Below, piece by piece: positions 44,813 to 53,428 of a stretch of DNA of 64,000 bases (positions are counted from its first letter, which is position 1; each line of letters starts with the position of its first letter). Source of the DNA: Pigmentiphaga humi. GTDB taxonomy: Bacteria > Pseudomonadota > Gammaproteobacteria > Burkholderiales > Burkholderiaceae_B. Position numbers and translations under genes: made by a program. The notes under the pieces are model-generated. The model made no database searches and was not told where the DNA came from. It saw nothing but the letters and a program-made list of their open reading frames with translations. The stretch spans positions 1-64,000 of the forward strand of contig NZ_UWPJ01000015.1 in the NCBI RefSeq assembly GCF_900606115.1, read 5' to 3'.

Positions 44813-45223
44813 ATGAACGGCAATTGTCTATGCGGGGCCGTCGCCTTCACCTCTCCGGACACCAGGGAACTGAGTGTCTGCCATTGCGGTTTTTGCCGAA
44901 AATGGGGAGGCGGCCCCCTGTTCGTCGTCCATTGCGGACCGAACGTCGTGTTCACGGGGGGCGGCCAGGTCGCCGTCTACCCGTCTTCCAACTGGGCCGA
45001 GCGGGCTTTCTGCAAACGCTGCGGCACGCACCTCTACTACAAGCTGCTGGCCACCGGGGAGTATTTCGTTCCGGCCGGAACCTTCGGCTCGACCGATTTC
45101 GAGCTTTCCAGCCAGATCTACGTCGACAAGCGGCCAGGCTATTACGAACTCGCCAACCGGACTCCCATGCTTACCGAGGCGCAGGTCATCGAGCAATACG
45201 GACAGCCGGGAGACAAACCCTAG
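44813..45223 (+). CDS. GFA-family zinc protein (CENP-V/GFA domain)
   Basis: 136 residues. Zinc-ligand cysteines appear as NCLCGAV, CHCGFCRK and FCKRCGTHLYYK, the order found in glutathione-dependent formaldehyde-activating enzyme-like proteins. Most members have no proven activity. ATG 44813 has GGAG 9 bases before it; an earlier in-frame ATG at 44798 overlaps that site and is less likely. The gene is divergent from the SOS-boxed repair operon and might share its LexA control, but the distance of about 80 bases leaves room for its own promoter. Confidence 0.85.
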   Translation: MNGNCLCGAVAFTSPDTRELSVCHCGFCRKWGGGPLFVVHCGPNVVFTGGGQVAVYPSSNWAERAFCKRCGTHLYYKLLATGEYFVPAGTFGSTDFELSSQIYVDKRPGYYELANRTPMLTEAQVIEQYGQPGDKP

Positions 45224-45248
45224 ACCAGAATCCCGGCGTCCGAGGCAC

Positions 45249-46145
45249 TCATTTCCCGGCGGCTTTCAGCAGCCGATCCGCATAGTCCTGCCACGGCGCG
45301 GTCTTGAGGTCGAGGCCCTCGAACACGCCTTCGCGCGCCAGCCGGGCCACCCAGTCCTGCTTTTCGGCCGTGGCGCTGGTCATGAAGGGATCGAAACCGG
45401 CTTCCTGCACGGTCCGGGCGGATTCGCGCATTTCCTCGGCGCGGCGCTTGCCGTGCTGCACGACGCGGCTGAAGAAGTAGGCGCCTTGCTTGGTCCAGTC
45501 GATCTGCGGGAAGGTTTCCTGCAGGGTGGGCAGCACGTGGTCTTCGACGCCGTAGAAGCGCGCGGTGGCGTAGCTTTCGATCACCAGCGCCTCCAGGCCC
45601 TTGATCATGACGCTGCGGCTCATCTTGATGGCCGAGGCGATGCCCAGTTCCTCGGACACCGGCTTGGCGTCCATGCCCCAGCCGTTCAGCGTCGCGGCCA
45701 GGCTTTGCGCCTGCTTGCCGCCCAGCAGCATGGGGACGCGGATGCCGTAGGGCGGCACCGAGGTCATGACGCCGGCTTCGACGTAGCGGGCGCCGGCGGC
45801 TTCCAGCGCCGCGGCAGCGGTTTTCTTGGTGCCGGGCGAGGCGGAATTCAGGTCGAGGAAGAGCGTGCCCGCGCGCACGTGGCGGGCGGCTTCTTCGGCA
45901 ACGGCCAGCGTGTTGGAGGCGGTGACGGCCGAGATCAGCAGGGTGGCCTTTGCGCACAGGGCGGCCATGCTGTCGACGGCTTCGATGCCGGCCGCCTTGG
46001 CCGTTTCGCGCGCCGCGGCGCCGTCCGCGCCGGCGAATTTCGTGTCCCAGGCGTAGACGGCCTCCACGCCCTCCTTGCCGAGCAGGCCGCGGCCGAAGAT
46101 GCCGCCGACCTCGCCGAGTCCGATGATGCCCAAGGTAACGTTCAT
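45249..46145 (-). CDS. NAD(P)-dependent dehydrogenase, 6-phosphogluconate-dehydrogenase-like with DUF1932 domain
   Basis: 298 residues. N-terminal Rossmann fold GIIGLGEVGGIFGRGL, then DLNSASPGTKKTAA and a helical C-terminal domain of the DUF1932 type (KMSRSVMIKGLEALVIES, with the Lys in the catalytic position). Relatives oxidise beta-hydroxyacids. It is the last gene of a unit with an alpha/beta hydrolase, a cupin and a Bug receptor, but a 94-base gap with an inverted repeat precedes it, so it may also have its own promoter. The substrate is unknown. Confidence 0.85.
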   Translation of the reverse strand: MNVTLGIIGLGEVGGIFGRGLLGKEGVEAVYAWDTKFAGADGAAARETAKAAGIEAVDSMAALCAKATLLISAVTASNTLAVAEEAARHVRAGTLFLDLNSASPGTKKTAAAALEAAGARYVEAGVMTSVPPYGIRVPMLLGGKQAQSLAATLNGWGMDAKPVSEELGIASAIKMSRSVMIKGLEALVIESYATARFYGVEDHVLPTLQETFPQIDWTKQGAYFFSRVVQHGKRRAEEMRESARTVQEAGFDPFMTSATAEKQDWVARLAREGVFEGLDLKTAPWQDYADRLLKAAGK

Positions 46146-46176
46146 GTGCCCCTCGCTATGTGTTGGTTGGTTGATT

Positions 46177-46214
46177 GATTCGGTATCTGTAACCGGCAAT
46201 CGTACAACCGAATC
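46177..46214. promoter_or_regulatory. Inverted repeat upstream of the DUF1932 dehydrogenase
   Basis: GATTCGGT (46177-46184) and ACCGAATC (46207-46214) are perfect 8-base arms with a 22-base spacer, set in the only AT-leaning gap of the cluster. It could be an operator or an mRNA stem. Confidence 0.3.
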
Positions 46215-46239
46215 GGGGCAGGGATCGTTGCCCGGGCGG

Positions 46240-47163
46240 TCAGTCCGCGTCGTCCAGCGTTCGCGCCACGAAAGCGGCCGCATCGCGGGTGGCCGCGCGT
46301 GCGACGGGGCTGTCTTCGCCGTAGGCCGAAAAGCCGTGCGGCATGCCGGGGTAGACCGCGAGCTCGCAGGGGCGGCCCGCATCGCGCAGCAGCGCCGCGA
46401 ATTGCCGCGAGTCTTCGATCAGCGGATCGGCGTCGCCCACGCCCAGCCATGTGGGCGGGAAACCGTCCAGGCCGGTTTTGGCCGGCACCGCGGCCGTGGG
46501 GGGATCGGGCCACGCGCCGCCGAGATATTGCCGCCAGACCCACTTCGACTGCGGCCGCAGATTCTCCCGCGGTCCGCCGAGGTTCCCGTAGAACAGGGCC
46601 AGCGCCGGCAGGGCGGCAGGATCGGCGCCGGTATCGGCCAGGCGGCGCCAGGCCAGTACGCACAGCGAGGCGCCGGCCGATTCGCCCCACAGCACGGCCC
46701 GCCCGGGCAGTCCGAGCTCGCCGGCGCGCGCCAGCAGCCCGCGTACGCCCGCCACGACGTCATCGCGCTGGGCGGGGAACACGTGCTCGGGGGAGCGCCG
46801 GTAATCCAGCGCCACGACGGCGCGGCGCGTAGCCTGGGCAATGCCGCGGCAGACCGCTTCATGCGAGTCGAGCCCGCCCGCCCACCAGCCCGCCCCGCGC
46901 ACGAACACCACGAAGGCCTCGCCCGCTTCGTCCCGGGGCCGGTACAGGCGCGCGCGGATCGGGCCGGCGGCGCCGTCCACGGTCAAGTCGGTGGTGCCGC
47001 CTATGGCGGGCAGGGCGGCGTTGACGGCGCGGAAATAGCGGTCTTGCTGGGCGCGCGCTTCGGCCAGGGGAAGCGCCGTGGGGTCGGCTTGCGCGGCGCC
47101 TTCGGCCTTGAGGCGCGTCTGGACGGCGGCCAGCGCCGGGTCGACCGGGGCGAGCGCCGTCAT
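46240..47163 (-). CDS. Alpha/beta hydrolase, hormone-sensitive-lipase-like
   Basis: 307 residues. Catalytic Ser162 is in WGESAGASL, with Asp246 in GVGDADPL and His276 in GMPHGFSAYG. The usual HGGG oxyanion motif of this family is altered: the position reads VRGAGWWAGG (residues 88-97), with Arg replacing the His. The C-terminal cap and DYRRSPEHVFP are typical. It probably hydrolyses a small ester or lactone in the pathway of its operon. Its ATG overlaps the stop of the cupin gene by 4 bases (ATGA), so the two are translationally coupled. Confidence 0.85.
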   Translation of the reverse strand: MTALAPVDPALAAVQTRLKAEGAAQADPTALPLAEARAQQDRYFRAVNAALPAIGGTTDLTVDGAAGPIRARLYRPRDEAGEAFVVFVRGAGWWAGGLDSHEAVCRGIAQATRRAVVALDYRRSPEHVFPAQRDDVVAGVRGLLARAGELGLPGRAVLWGESAGASLCVLAWRRLADTGADPAALPALALFYGNLGGPRENLRPQSKWVWRQYLGGAWPDPPTAAVPAKTGLDGFPPTWLGVGDADPLIEDSRQFAALLRDAGRPCELAVYPGMPHGFSAYGEDSPVARAATRDAAAFVARTLDDAD

Positions 47164-47768
47164 GCTTCGGCTCCCTCGCGCATGCTCTTGGGAACGAGGG
47201 AGAAATCCCAGCCGTTGTTTTCCAGCGCGGCGAGCACGTCGGCGCCGTACTGGTCGATGATCTTCTGGCGCACGGAAGGCAGGCGGCCGACGTCGTCGAA
47301 ATCTTCGGGTTGACCCTGGATGAAGACCAGCAGATGGGCGTCCTGGTCGGAAATGTTGATGAACTGGCGGGCGACGCGGGGCGGCATGGCGATCATGTCG
47401 TAGGGCTCGAGCACGATGCTTTCCTGGCCCTCGTCGCCCCAGCGTATCAGCCAGCGGCCGGACAAGGCCATGAAAGTCTCGTGGGTCTTCCAGTGCACGT
47501 GCAGCTCCGGCCCGTCGTTGGGCGCCGCGAGCGCCAGGCCGATGCGCATGACGCCCTGGTCGCCGCCGACGATGGCCGGGTTGGGAGACAGCCGGCCCGG
47601 CAGCGAGGCAGGCGCCATCAGCACGTAGTTGGCCTTGGGGTTGAAGATGCGCAGCACCTCGGCGGGAATGCCCAGGTCCTCGTTCCAGTGGGACGCGCGC
47701 GGCTTGAGCTTGTCGAAGCGGGCGATGCGGGACTGCATTTCTTCCTGGGTCGGGCAGAGCGTTTGCAT
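47160..47768 (-). CDS. Cupin-domain protein
   Basis: 202 residues. The metal-binding cupin motif 1 is ELHVHWKTHETFMALSGRW (His-x-His...Glu) and motif 2 lies around PYDMIAMPPRVARQFINIS. It may be a small metal-dependent dioxygenase or isomerase, or a binding protein. ATG 47768 follows an AGGA site. It lies 28 bases after the Bug receptor gene and overlaps the hydrolase gene. The C-terminal 50 residues (RLPSVRQKIIDQYGADVLAA) are outside the cupin core. Confidence 0.82.
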   Translation of the reverse strand: MQTLCPTQEEMQSRIARFDKLKPRASHWNEDLGIPAEVLRIFNPKANYVLMAPASLPGRLSPNPAIVGGDQGVMRIGLALAAPNDGPELHVHWKTHETFMALSGRWLIRWGDEGQESIVLEPYDMIAMPPRVARQFINISDQDAHLLVFIQGQPEDFDDVGRLPSVRQKIIDQYGADVLAALENNGWDFSLVPKSMREGAEA

Positions 47769-47796
47769 AATAGGATTCCTGGTTGCGGCGGTGGGA

Positions 47797-48765
47797 TCAG
47801 TTCTGGACGTTGATGGCGGCGTCGGCCACGACCTTCTTCCAGGCCGCGTAGTCCTGCTTGATGAAGGCGCCGAACTCGGCCGGATCGGAATAAACGAATT
47901 CGATGCCGTTGTCGGCCAGCCGCTTGCGCACGTCCGGCGCGGACAGCCCGCGTTGGATCGCGGCGGCCACCTTCTCGCGGATGGCCGGCGGCGTGCCTTG
48001 GGGCGCGAGCACGCCGTACCAGGTGGTCACCACCATGTCCGGCAGGCCGATCTCGACCGCGGAGGGCACGTCCGGCAAGAGAGGCTGGCGTTCCTTGGTG
48101 AGGACGAACATGGCCTTGAGCTGCTGGCCCTTGATCAGGGGCACGGAGTTGGGCAGGCCGTTGATGACCATGTCGATCTGACCGCCCACCGCAGCCGTGA
48201 CCGCCTGGGATGCGCCCTGGTAGGGAACGTGGAGGATGTCGCTGCTCGTCAAGGCCTTGAATTTCTCGAAGGCGAGGTGGTTGGAGGAGCCCGCTCCGCC
48301 CGAGCCGAAACTGAATTTGCCGGGGTTGGCGGCAATGCGTGCGCGCAGGGCGGCGAAGTCGTCCCGGCCGAATTTCTGCGGGTTGACGACGAACACGTTG
48401 GGAACTTCCGCCACCATCGCCACCGGCGCCAGGTCGGTCAGCGGGTCGAAGCGCAGCGCCGGATTGATGGCCGGGGTAATCGTCAATGTGGGCGAGCTCA
48501 GCAGCAGGGTATAACCGTCGGCGGGCGCCTTGGCTACGTGTTCCATGGCGATGCGCCCGCCCGCGCCAGACTTGTTCTCGATCACGACAGCCTGGCCGAG
48601 TTCGCGCGTCAGGGTTTCGGCCAGGGTCTGGCCGACGACGAAGGTGGCTCCGGTCGGGAAAGGCAGCACCAGCTTGACCGGTTTGGCCGGATAGCCGGCA
48701 TCGGCGGCCACGGCGCGGGCCGAACAGGCGAGCAGCAGCATCGCCAGGGCGCTGGCTGTTTTCAT
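47797..48765 (-). CDS. Bug-family tripartite tricarboxylate transporter receptor
   Basis: 322 residues with signal peptide MKTASALAMLLLACSARAVA. The mature protein shows YPAKPVKLVLPFPTGATFVV, IENKSGAGGRIAMEHVAKAP and GSGGAGSSNHLAFEKFKAL. A Cys in the signal region (LLLACSA) does not form a proper lipobox. It is the first gene of the Bug-cupin-hydrolase-dehydrogenase unit and is divergent from a LysR gene with a palindromic site between them, so the ligand is probably the pathway inducer or substrate. ATG 48765 follows GGAGACAAGC. Confidence 0.92.
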   Translation of the reverse strand: MKTASALAMLLLACSARAVAADAGYPAKPVKLVLPFPTGATFVVGQTLAETLTRELGQAVVIENKSGAGGRIAMEHVAKAPADGYTLLLSSPTLTITPAINPALRFDPLTDLAPVAMVAEVPNVFVVNPQKFGRDDFAALRARIAANPGKFSFGSGGAGSSNHLAFEKFKALTSSDILHVPYQGASQAVTAAVGGQIDMVINGLPNSVPLIKGQQLKAMFVLTKERQPLLPDVPSAVEIGLPDMVVTTWYGVLAPQGTPPAIREKVAAAIQRGLSAPDVRKRLADNGIEFVYSDPAEFGAFIKQDYAAWKKVVADAAINVQN

Positions 48766-48830
48766 GCTTGTCTCCATACTTGTGTTGTGCAGGCATGCTA
48801 CGCGCCGGCGCCCCTCCTGGCGGCAGGGCT

Positions 48831-48853
48831 GCGCTTATGAGGAAAATAAGCGC
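48831..48853. promoter_or_regulatory. Candidate LysR binding site between bug and lysR genes
   Basis: Perfect palindrome GCGCTTAT-N7-ATAAGCGC. It contains the T-N11-A pattern of LysR-type sites and lies 66 bases before the Bug start and 65 bases before the LysR start, midway in the divergent gap. Confidence 0.55.
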
Positions 48854-48917
48854 GCGCTAATGGGGCGGCGCGGCAAGCAAGCGCACGCCGCCTGCACGGT
48901 TTTCCGGATCCCTACCT

Positions 48918-49865
48918 ATGCACCCGCTGGCCAACGTCGATTTCCGCAGCCTGCACATCTTCCTCACGCTGATGACCGAGCGCAGCGTCACCGCGACATC
49001 GCTCGTGGTCGGCGTTTCGCAGCCGGCCATTACCCAGGCGCTGAACCGGCTGCGCAAGAGCTTTGGCGACCCGCTGCTGGTGCGCGGTCCGCAAGGCATG
49101 CTGCCCACCGAGAAGGCGGTCGCGCTGGAGGCGGAGGTCCGGCGCTTCCTGGGGGAGCTCGCGGGCATCCAGGCGGCGCAGCAGGACTTCGATCCGTCGC
49201 GCCAGCAGCGCGAGGTCATCGTGACCGCGCCCGAGTACCTGGAGCAGCTCCTGCTGCCGTCCATAGCCATGGATCTGCGCCGCCATGCGCCGCAGGTCAC
49301 CTTGAGCGTGCGTTCGCCGGACCAGCGGCGCATCAGCCATTTGCTGGCGTCGGGAGAAGTCGATTTCAGACTGGGCTGGGTGCGAGATCCGCAGCCTTCG
49401 GTACGCGCCATGCCTTTGTTCGACGACGATGTCGTGGTGATCGGCGGCCCGGCCAACGCCGCCTTGGCGCAAGCATTGACGCTGCCCGTCTATACGGCCT
49501 TGCCGCACGTCAGGCTGCAGGGCAACGGCAGGACGACCTCGGGGCGGGTGATCGACGAGTTCGTCAAGCGGCAGGGCCAGACGCTGCATGTCTGCATCCA
49601 GGCGCAGGGCTTGATGGCGTTGCTGGGAACGTTGATGGTGTCGGACGCGGTGGCGACGGTGCCGCGGCGGATGGCGCTCAAGATAAGCGAAGTCTTCCCG
49701 GTGCGGATCGCCGATTTCCCCGGTACGCTGCCGCGCGTGAACAACGCCTTGTACTGGCACGAGCGCACCCAGCGCAGCACCTTCCACCAATGGTTCAGGG
49801 GAGTGATCGGCCGGGCCGCACAGGATGTCGCAGGCATGGGCCAGCACGGGCAGCCGGCGCGATAG
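48918..49865 (+). CDS. LysR-family transcriptional regulator
   Basis: 315 residues. N-terminal helix-turn-helix (NVDFRSLHIFLTLMTERSV, VSQPAITQALNRLRKSFGD) followed by the effector-binding domain. It resembles the NodD/NahR-like branch in its spacing. It is divergent from the Bug-cupin-hydrolase-dehydrogenase unit, which it presumably regulates. The ribosome site before ATG 48918 is weak. A GntP-type permease gene follows 69 bases later on the same strand and may belong to the same regulon. Confidence 0.9.
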   Translation: MHPLANVDFRSLHIFLTLMTERSVTATSLVVGVSQPAITQALNRLRKSFGDPLLVRGPQGMLPTEKAVALEAEVRRFLGELAGIQAAQQDFDPSRQQREVIVTAPEYLEQLLLPSIAMDLRRHAPQVTLSVRSPDQRRISHLLASGEVDFRLGWVRDPQPSVRAMPLFDDDVVVIGGPANAALAQALTLPVYTALPHVRLQGNGRTTSGRVIDEFVKRQGQTLHVCIQAQGLMALLGTLMVSDAVATVPRRMALKISEVFPVRIADFPGTLPRVNNALYWHERTQRSTFHQWFRGVIGRAAQDVAGMGQHGQPAR

Positions 49866-49934
49866 CCGATCCCACCCGCCGCGCCGCAGAAAAATGCGAT
49901 CATTGGGGTTACCCCCTAGTCTTGCGATCGCTTC

Positions 49935-51341
49935 ATGACCAGCACCCTCGCCATCGTCGTATCCCTTGCCGCTTTGATGTACCTGGCCTACCGGGGCGTG
50001 ACCGTCCTGCTCCTGGCCCCGCTGATGGGCGCCCTGGCCGTCCTGCTTTCCGGCGATGCCGCATGGCTGCTGCCCATCTACACGAGCACGTTCATGACGG
50101 CCCTGAGCGGCTACGTGCTCCAGTACCTGCCCATCTTCCTGCTCGGCTCGCTGTTCGGCCAGTTGATGGCCGATTCGGGCGCGGCCAATACGCTGGCGCG
50201 CTGGATCGTGCGCAGCGTGGGCGAGCGGCACGCGATCGTGACGGTGGTGCTGGCCTGCGCGCTGCTCACTTACGGCGGGGTGTCGCTGTTCGTGGTCGCG
50301 TTCGCCATCTACCCGGTGGCGGTCAATCTGTTCCAGACCGCGGGAATCCCGAAACGGCTGATCCCGGCGACGATCGCGCTGGGCGCCTTCACCTTCACGA
50401 TGACGGCGCTGCCCGGCACGCCGGCGATCCAGAACGCGATTCCCATCCCGTTCTTCGGCACGAACGTGTTCGCCGCGCCGGGGCTGGGCCTCCTGGCGTC
50501 GCTGGCGATGTTCTCGGGCGGGATCTGGTGGCTGCGCCGGCGCGCCGCAGCGGCTCAGGCGCGCGGCGAGGGCTATGGCGCGGCGGAGGAAGCGCAGGCC
50601 GCCGATCCGGCCGAACCGGGCGAGGATGCGCGCTGGTCGCTGATGCCTGTGCCGCTGGCCTTGCTGCCGCTGCTGCTGGTGGTGGGCATCAATGCGCTGT
50701 TCACCTACGTGGTGTTCCCCGGCGTGGATTTCTCATTCATGGCGGAGCGTTTTGCCGAGGTCGAGCCGCAGAAGATCGTCGGCCTGTGGGCCATCATCAT
50801 CGCGCTGGCCGCGGCGTGCGCCACGCTGGTGGTGCTGCGGCTGGGCAAGTGGAGCGACCTGAAGGCGACGGTGAACAAGGGCGTGTTCGGCTTCATGCTG
50901 CCGCTGTTCAACACGGCTTCCGAAGTGGGCTACGGCGCGGTCATCGCCGGGCTGGCGGGGTTCGCCATCATCCGCGACGCGGTGCTGAACGTATCGCCCG
51001 GCAACCCCCTGATTTCCGAGGCGGTGGCGATGAACGTGCTGGCGGGCATTACCGGGTCGTCGTCGGGCGGCTTGAGCATCGCCCTGCAGACCCTGGGCGC
51101 GGATTACCTGCGCATGGCGGAGCAGGCCGGCATCAGCCCGGAGCTGATGCACCGGGTGGCGGTGATGGCGGCGGGCGGCATGGACACCCTGCCGCATTGC
51201 GGCGCCATCATTACGCTGCTGGCCATCTGCAAGCTCACGCACCGGCAATCCTACGGCGACATCGCCGCCGTGACGATGCTGTTCCCGCTGCCGGCGCTGG
51301 CCATGGTCATCGCATTGGGCACGTGGTTCGGCAGCTTCTGA
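49935..51341 (+). CDS. GntP-family carboxylate permease
   Basis: 468 residues with about 12 hydrophobic segments. Blocks such as YGGVSLFVVAFAIYPVAVNL, TMTALPGTPAIQNAIPIPFF and GITGSSSGGLSIALQTLG fit GntP/CitMHS-like organic-acid transporters. A hydrophilic loop of about 35 residues (RRRAAAAQARGEGYGAAEE region) separates the halves. It probably imports a hydroxy- or oxo-acid by proton symport. It lies next to a LysR gene on the same strand and convergent with another LysR gene (one base between stop codons). Confidence 0.85.
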   Translation: MTSTLAIVVSLAALMYLAYRGVTVLLLAPLMGALAVLLSGDAAWLLPIYTSTFMTALSGYVLQYLPIFLLGSLFGQLMADSGAANTLARWIVRSVGERHAIVTVVLACALLTYGGVSLFVVAFAIYPVAVNLFQTAGIPKRLIPATIALGAFTFTMTALPGTPAIQNAIPIPFFGTNVFAAPGLGLLASLAMFSGGIWWLRRRAAAAQARGEGYGAAEEAQAADPAEPGEDARWSLMPVPLALLPLLLVVGINALFTYVVFPGVDFSFMAERFAEVEPQKIVGLWAIIIALAAACATLVVLRLGKWSDLKATVNKGVFGFMLPLFNTASEVGYGAVIAGLAGFAIIRDAVLNVSPGNPLISEAVAMNVLAGITGSSSGGLSIALQTLGADYLRMAEQAGISPELMHRVAVMAAGGMDTLPHCGAIITLLAICKLTHRQSYGDIAAVTMLFPLPALAMVIALGTWFGSF

Positions 51342-51342
51342 T

Positions 51343-52257
51343 TCATTCCAGCCGCCAGGCCAGGCCGTCCAGCCGCGCCAGCACCATGTCGAGGGCAAGC
51401 TCCACCAGGGGCCGGTCTTCCTTGATGGTGGCGGAGTGGCTGCGCCGTACCACGTAGAGGGTGCTTTCCAGGTCGCAGCCGACGATTCGCCGCGCCGCCA
51501 GCGTGCCCTGCGCCAGTTCGCGCGCCACGGTGCCGTAGGGCAGAACGCTGGCGGCCGACCCCCGCATGAGCAGTTCCCGGATCGCGGCGATGGATTGCAC
51601 TTCATAGCGTATGGGCAGGTCGACCGGTGCAACGCCGACCGCGCGCGCCAGCGCGCTGCGGCCGATGTCGCGTTCCGTGCCCATGGCCAGGTCGAAGTCC
51701 AGGATCTGTTCCAGCGTGACGGATTCCTGGGCGGGGGCCTGGTCGGGGTGGGTGACGAACAGGTGGGCTTCCTTGAGCGCGGCGGTGATGCTCAGTCCGG
51801 GCCGGGGATCGATGTCGTAGGCCAGCGCGACGTCCAGCTCCTGTCGCTCGACGGCGTCGACCAGCAGGAAACTGGGGTCTTCGCGCAGGCTGAGCGTGAG
51901 CTGCTGGTGGTCGCGCGCGGCGGCCAATTGCAGGTCGGCGCCGATGAGCAGGGTCAGGCTGGTCGTGAGCCCGAACGAGATCGCGGGGCGCTGCCTGCGT
52001 TCGAGCGCGATGACTTCCTTGCGTATGCGCTCCAGCATGTCGAAGACCTCGGCGCTGCGCGTGTAGAGCAGCTGGCCGGCGGGCGTCGGGTCCACGCCGC
52101 GCGAATGGCGCTTGAGCAGGGTGACCTGCAACTCTTCCTCGAGCGCGCGGATGTGCTGGCCCAGCGCGGGCTGGGCGACGTGCATGCGCTCGGCGGCGCG
52201 GGTGAAATTGCGTTGTTCGACCGCGGCGCGGAAATAGCGGAGCTGGCGCAAATTCAT
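51343..52257 (-). CDS. LysR-family transcriptional regulator
   Basis: 304 residues. The helix-turn-helix begins MNLRQLRYFRAAVEQRNFTR and AERMHVAQPALGQHIRALEE, typical of the CbbR/CatR-like branch. The effector domain follows. ATG 52257 is chosen over an upstream in-frame ATG at 52296 because it gives the canonical N-terminus. It is divergent from a Bug receptor / isochorismatase unit, which it probably controls; the 124-base gap holds AT-rich sequence but no site I can assign. Confidence 0.92.
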   Translation of the reverse strand: MNLRQLRYFRAAVEQRNFTRAAERMHVAQPALGQHIRALEEELQVTLLKRHSRGVDPTPAGQLLYTRSAEVFDMLERIRKEVIALERRQRPAISFGLTTSLTLLIGADLQLAAARDHQQLTLSLREDPSFLLVDAVERQELDVALAYDIDPRPGLSITAALKEAHLFVTHPDQAPAQESVTLEQILDFDLAMGTERDIGRSALARAVGVAPVDLPIRYEVQSIAAIRELLMRGSAASVLPYGTVARELAQGTLAARRIVGCDLESTLYVVRRSHSATIKEDRPLVELALDMVLARLDGLAWRLE

Positions 52258-52381
52258 CTGGCGTCTCGTCGTGCCATGCTGCAGTAGCGAAAACATACCG
52301 CTCGCATAGCAAAAATGTTCTGGATGGCGGTTCGCGCCGCGTCTCTAATGGCGTCCATCCATACGATACAAGGAGGACGAC

Positions 52382-53359
52382 ATGAATGCTTTTGCCCGTA
52401 CAGCCTGCGCATGGTTGGCCGTTGGCGTGTGGCTGGCCCCCGCGGCAGTTTCCGCGGCCGATTATCCGTCACGTCCGGTCAAGCTGATCGATGCATTCGC
52501 GCCCGGCGGCAGCACGGACTACCTGGCGCGTTATTTCGCCTCGAAGGCGGGCGAGGCATGGAGGCAGCCGGTCGTCGTGGAAAACCGCCCCGGCGCGGCA
52601 GGCCAGATCGGCACGGCCGCGGTGGCCAAATCGGCGCCCGACGGCTACACCTTGCTGGTATTGCCCAACGAGATCTGGTCGGTTGCGCCGCTGCTCTACA
52701 AGAATCTGCCCTTCAACGTCGGCCGCGACCTGATGCCGGTGGCCAGCATCGCCAAAGTGCCGATCGTGATGACGGTGCATCCTTCGGTGCCGGCCAACTC
52801 CGTGCAGGAATTCATCGACTACGCGCGCAAGAACCCGGGCAAGCTGACCTTCGGGTCGGCCGGCGAGGGCACGCTGCACCATCTTTCGGCCGAACTGTTC
52901 CAGTCCATGGCGGGCATCCGGATGGTGCACGTGCCGTACAAGGGCACCGCGCCGGCGGTGGTCGACCTGGTCGGCGGGCAGATCAATCTGGTGTTCTCGC
53001 CCATTACCGCGGTGCTGCCGCACATCAAGGCGGGCAAGCTGAAGGCGCTGGCCGTGGCCGACACCGTGCCGGTCGCCGCGCTGCCCGGCGTGCCGCCGGT
53101 TGCCCAGGCCGGCGTGCCTGGCTATGCGAGCCAGTTGTGGGTGAGCGTGGTGGCGCCCAAGGGGACGCCGGGTGACGTGATCGCCAAATGGGAACAGCAG
53201 GTGCAGCGCGTCATGCTGTCGGACGACGCGCGCGCCACGCTGGCGGGGCAGGGGATCGAACCCGAGTTCCTGCCGCAGAAGGACCTGGTCGAGCGCTTCG
53301 CCGCGGACTCGGCCAAGTGGGACAAGGTGATCCGCGAGGCGGGTATAAAGGTGGAGTAG
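52382..53359 (+). CDS. Bug-family tripartite tricarboxylate transporter receptor
   Basis: 325 residues. Signal peptide cleaved after AVSA near residue 25. The mature protein has DYPSRPVKLIDAFAPGGSTD, VENRPGAAGQIGTAAVAKSA, GSAGEGTLHHLSAELFQSM and VPYKGTAPAVVDLVGGQIN. A very strong AAGGAGG site precedes ATG 52382. It is followed after 69 bases by an amidase-type isochorismatase gene, suggesting uptake of an amide, carbamoyl compound or its acid. Confidence 0.93.
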   Translation: MNAFARTACAWLAVGVWLAPAAVSAADYPSRPVKLIDAFAPGGSTDYLARYFASKAGEAWRQPVVVENRPGAAGQIGTAAVAKSAPDGYTLLVLPNEIWSVAPLLYKNLPFNVGRDLMPVASIAKVPIVMTVHPSVPANSVQEFIDYARKNPGKLTFGSAGEGTLHHLSAELFQSMAGIRMVHVPYKGTAPAVVDLVGGQINLVFSPITAVLPHIKAGKLKALAVADTVPVAALPGVPPVAQAGVPGYASQLWVSVVAPKGTPGDVIAKWEQQVQRVMLSDDARATLAGQGIEPEFLPQKDLVERFAADSAKWDKVIREAGIKVE

Positions 53360-53428
53360 GGCTCCCATTCCCTGCCCGCCTGCGCGGGCTCCTTCAAGGG
53401 CTCTGAATTGTTTTCTAGGACTTGGCAA

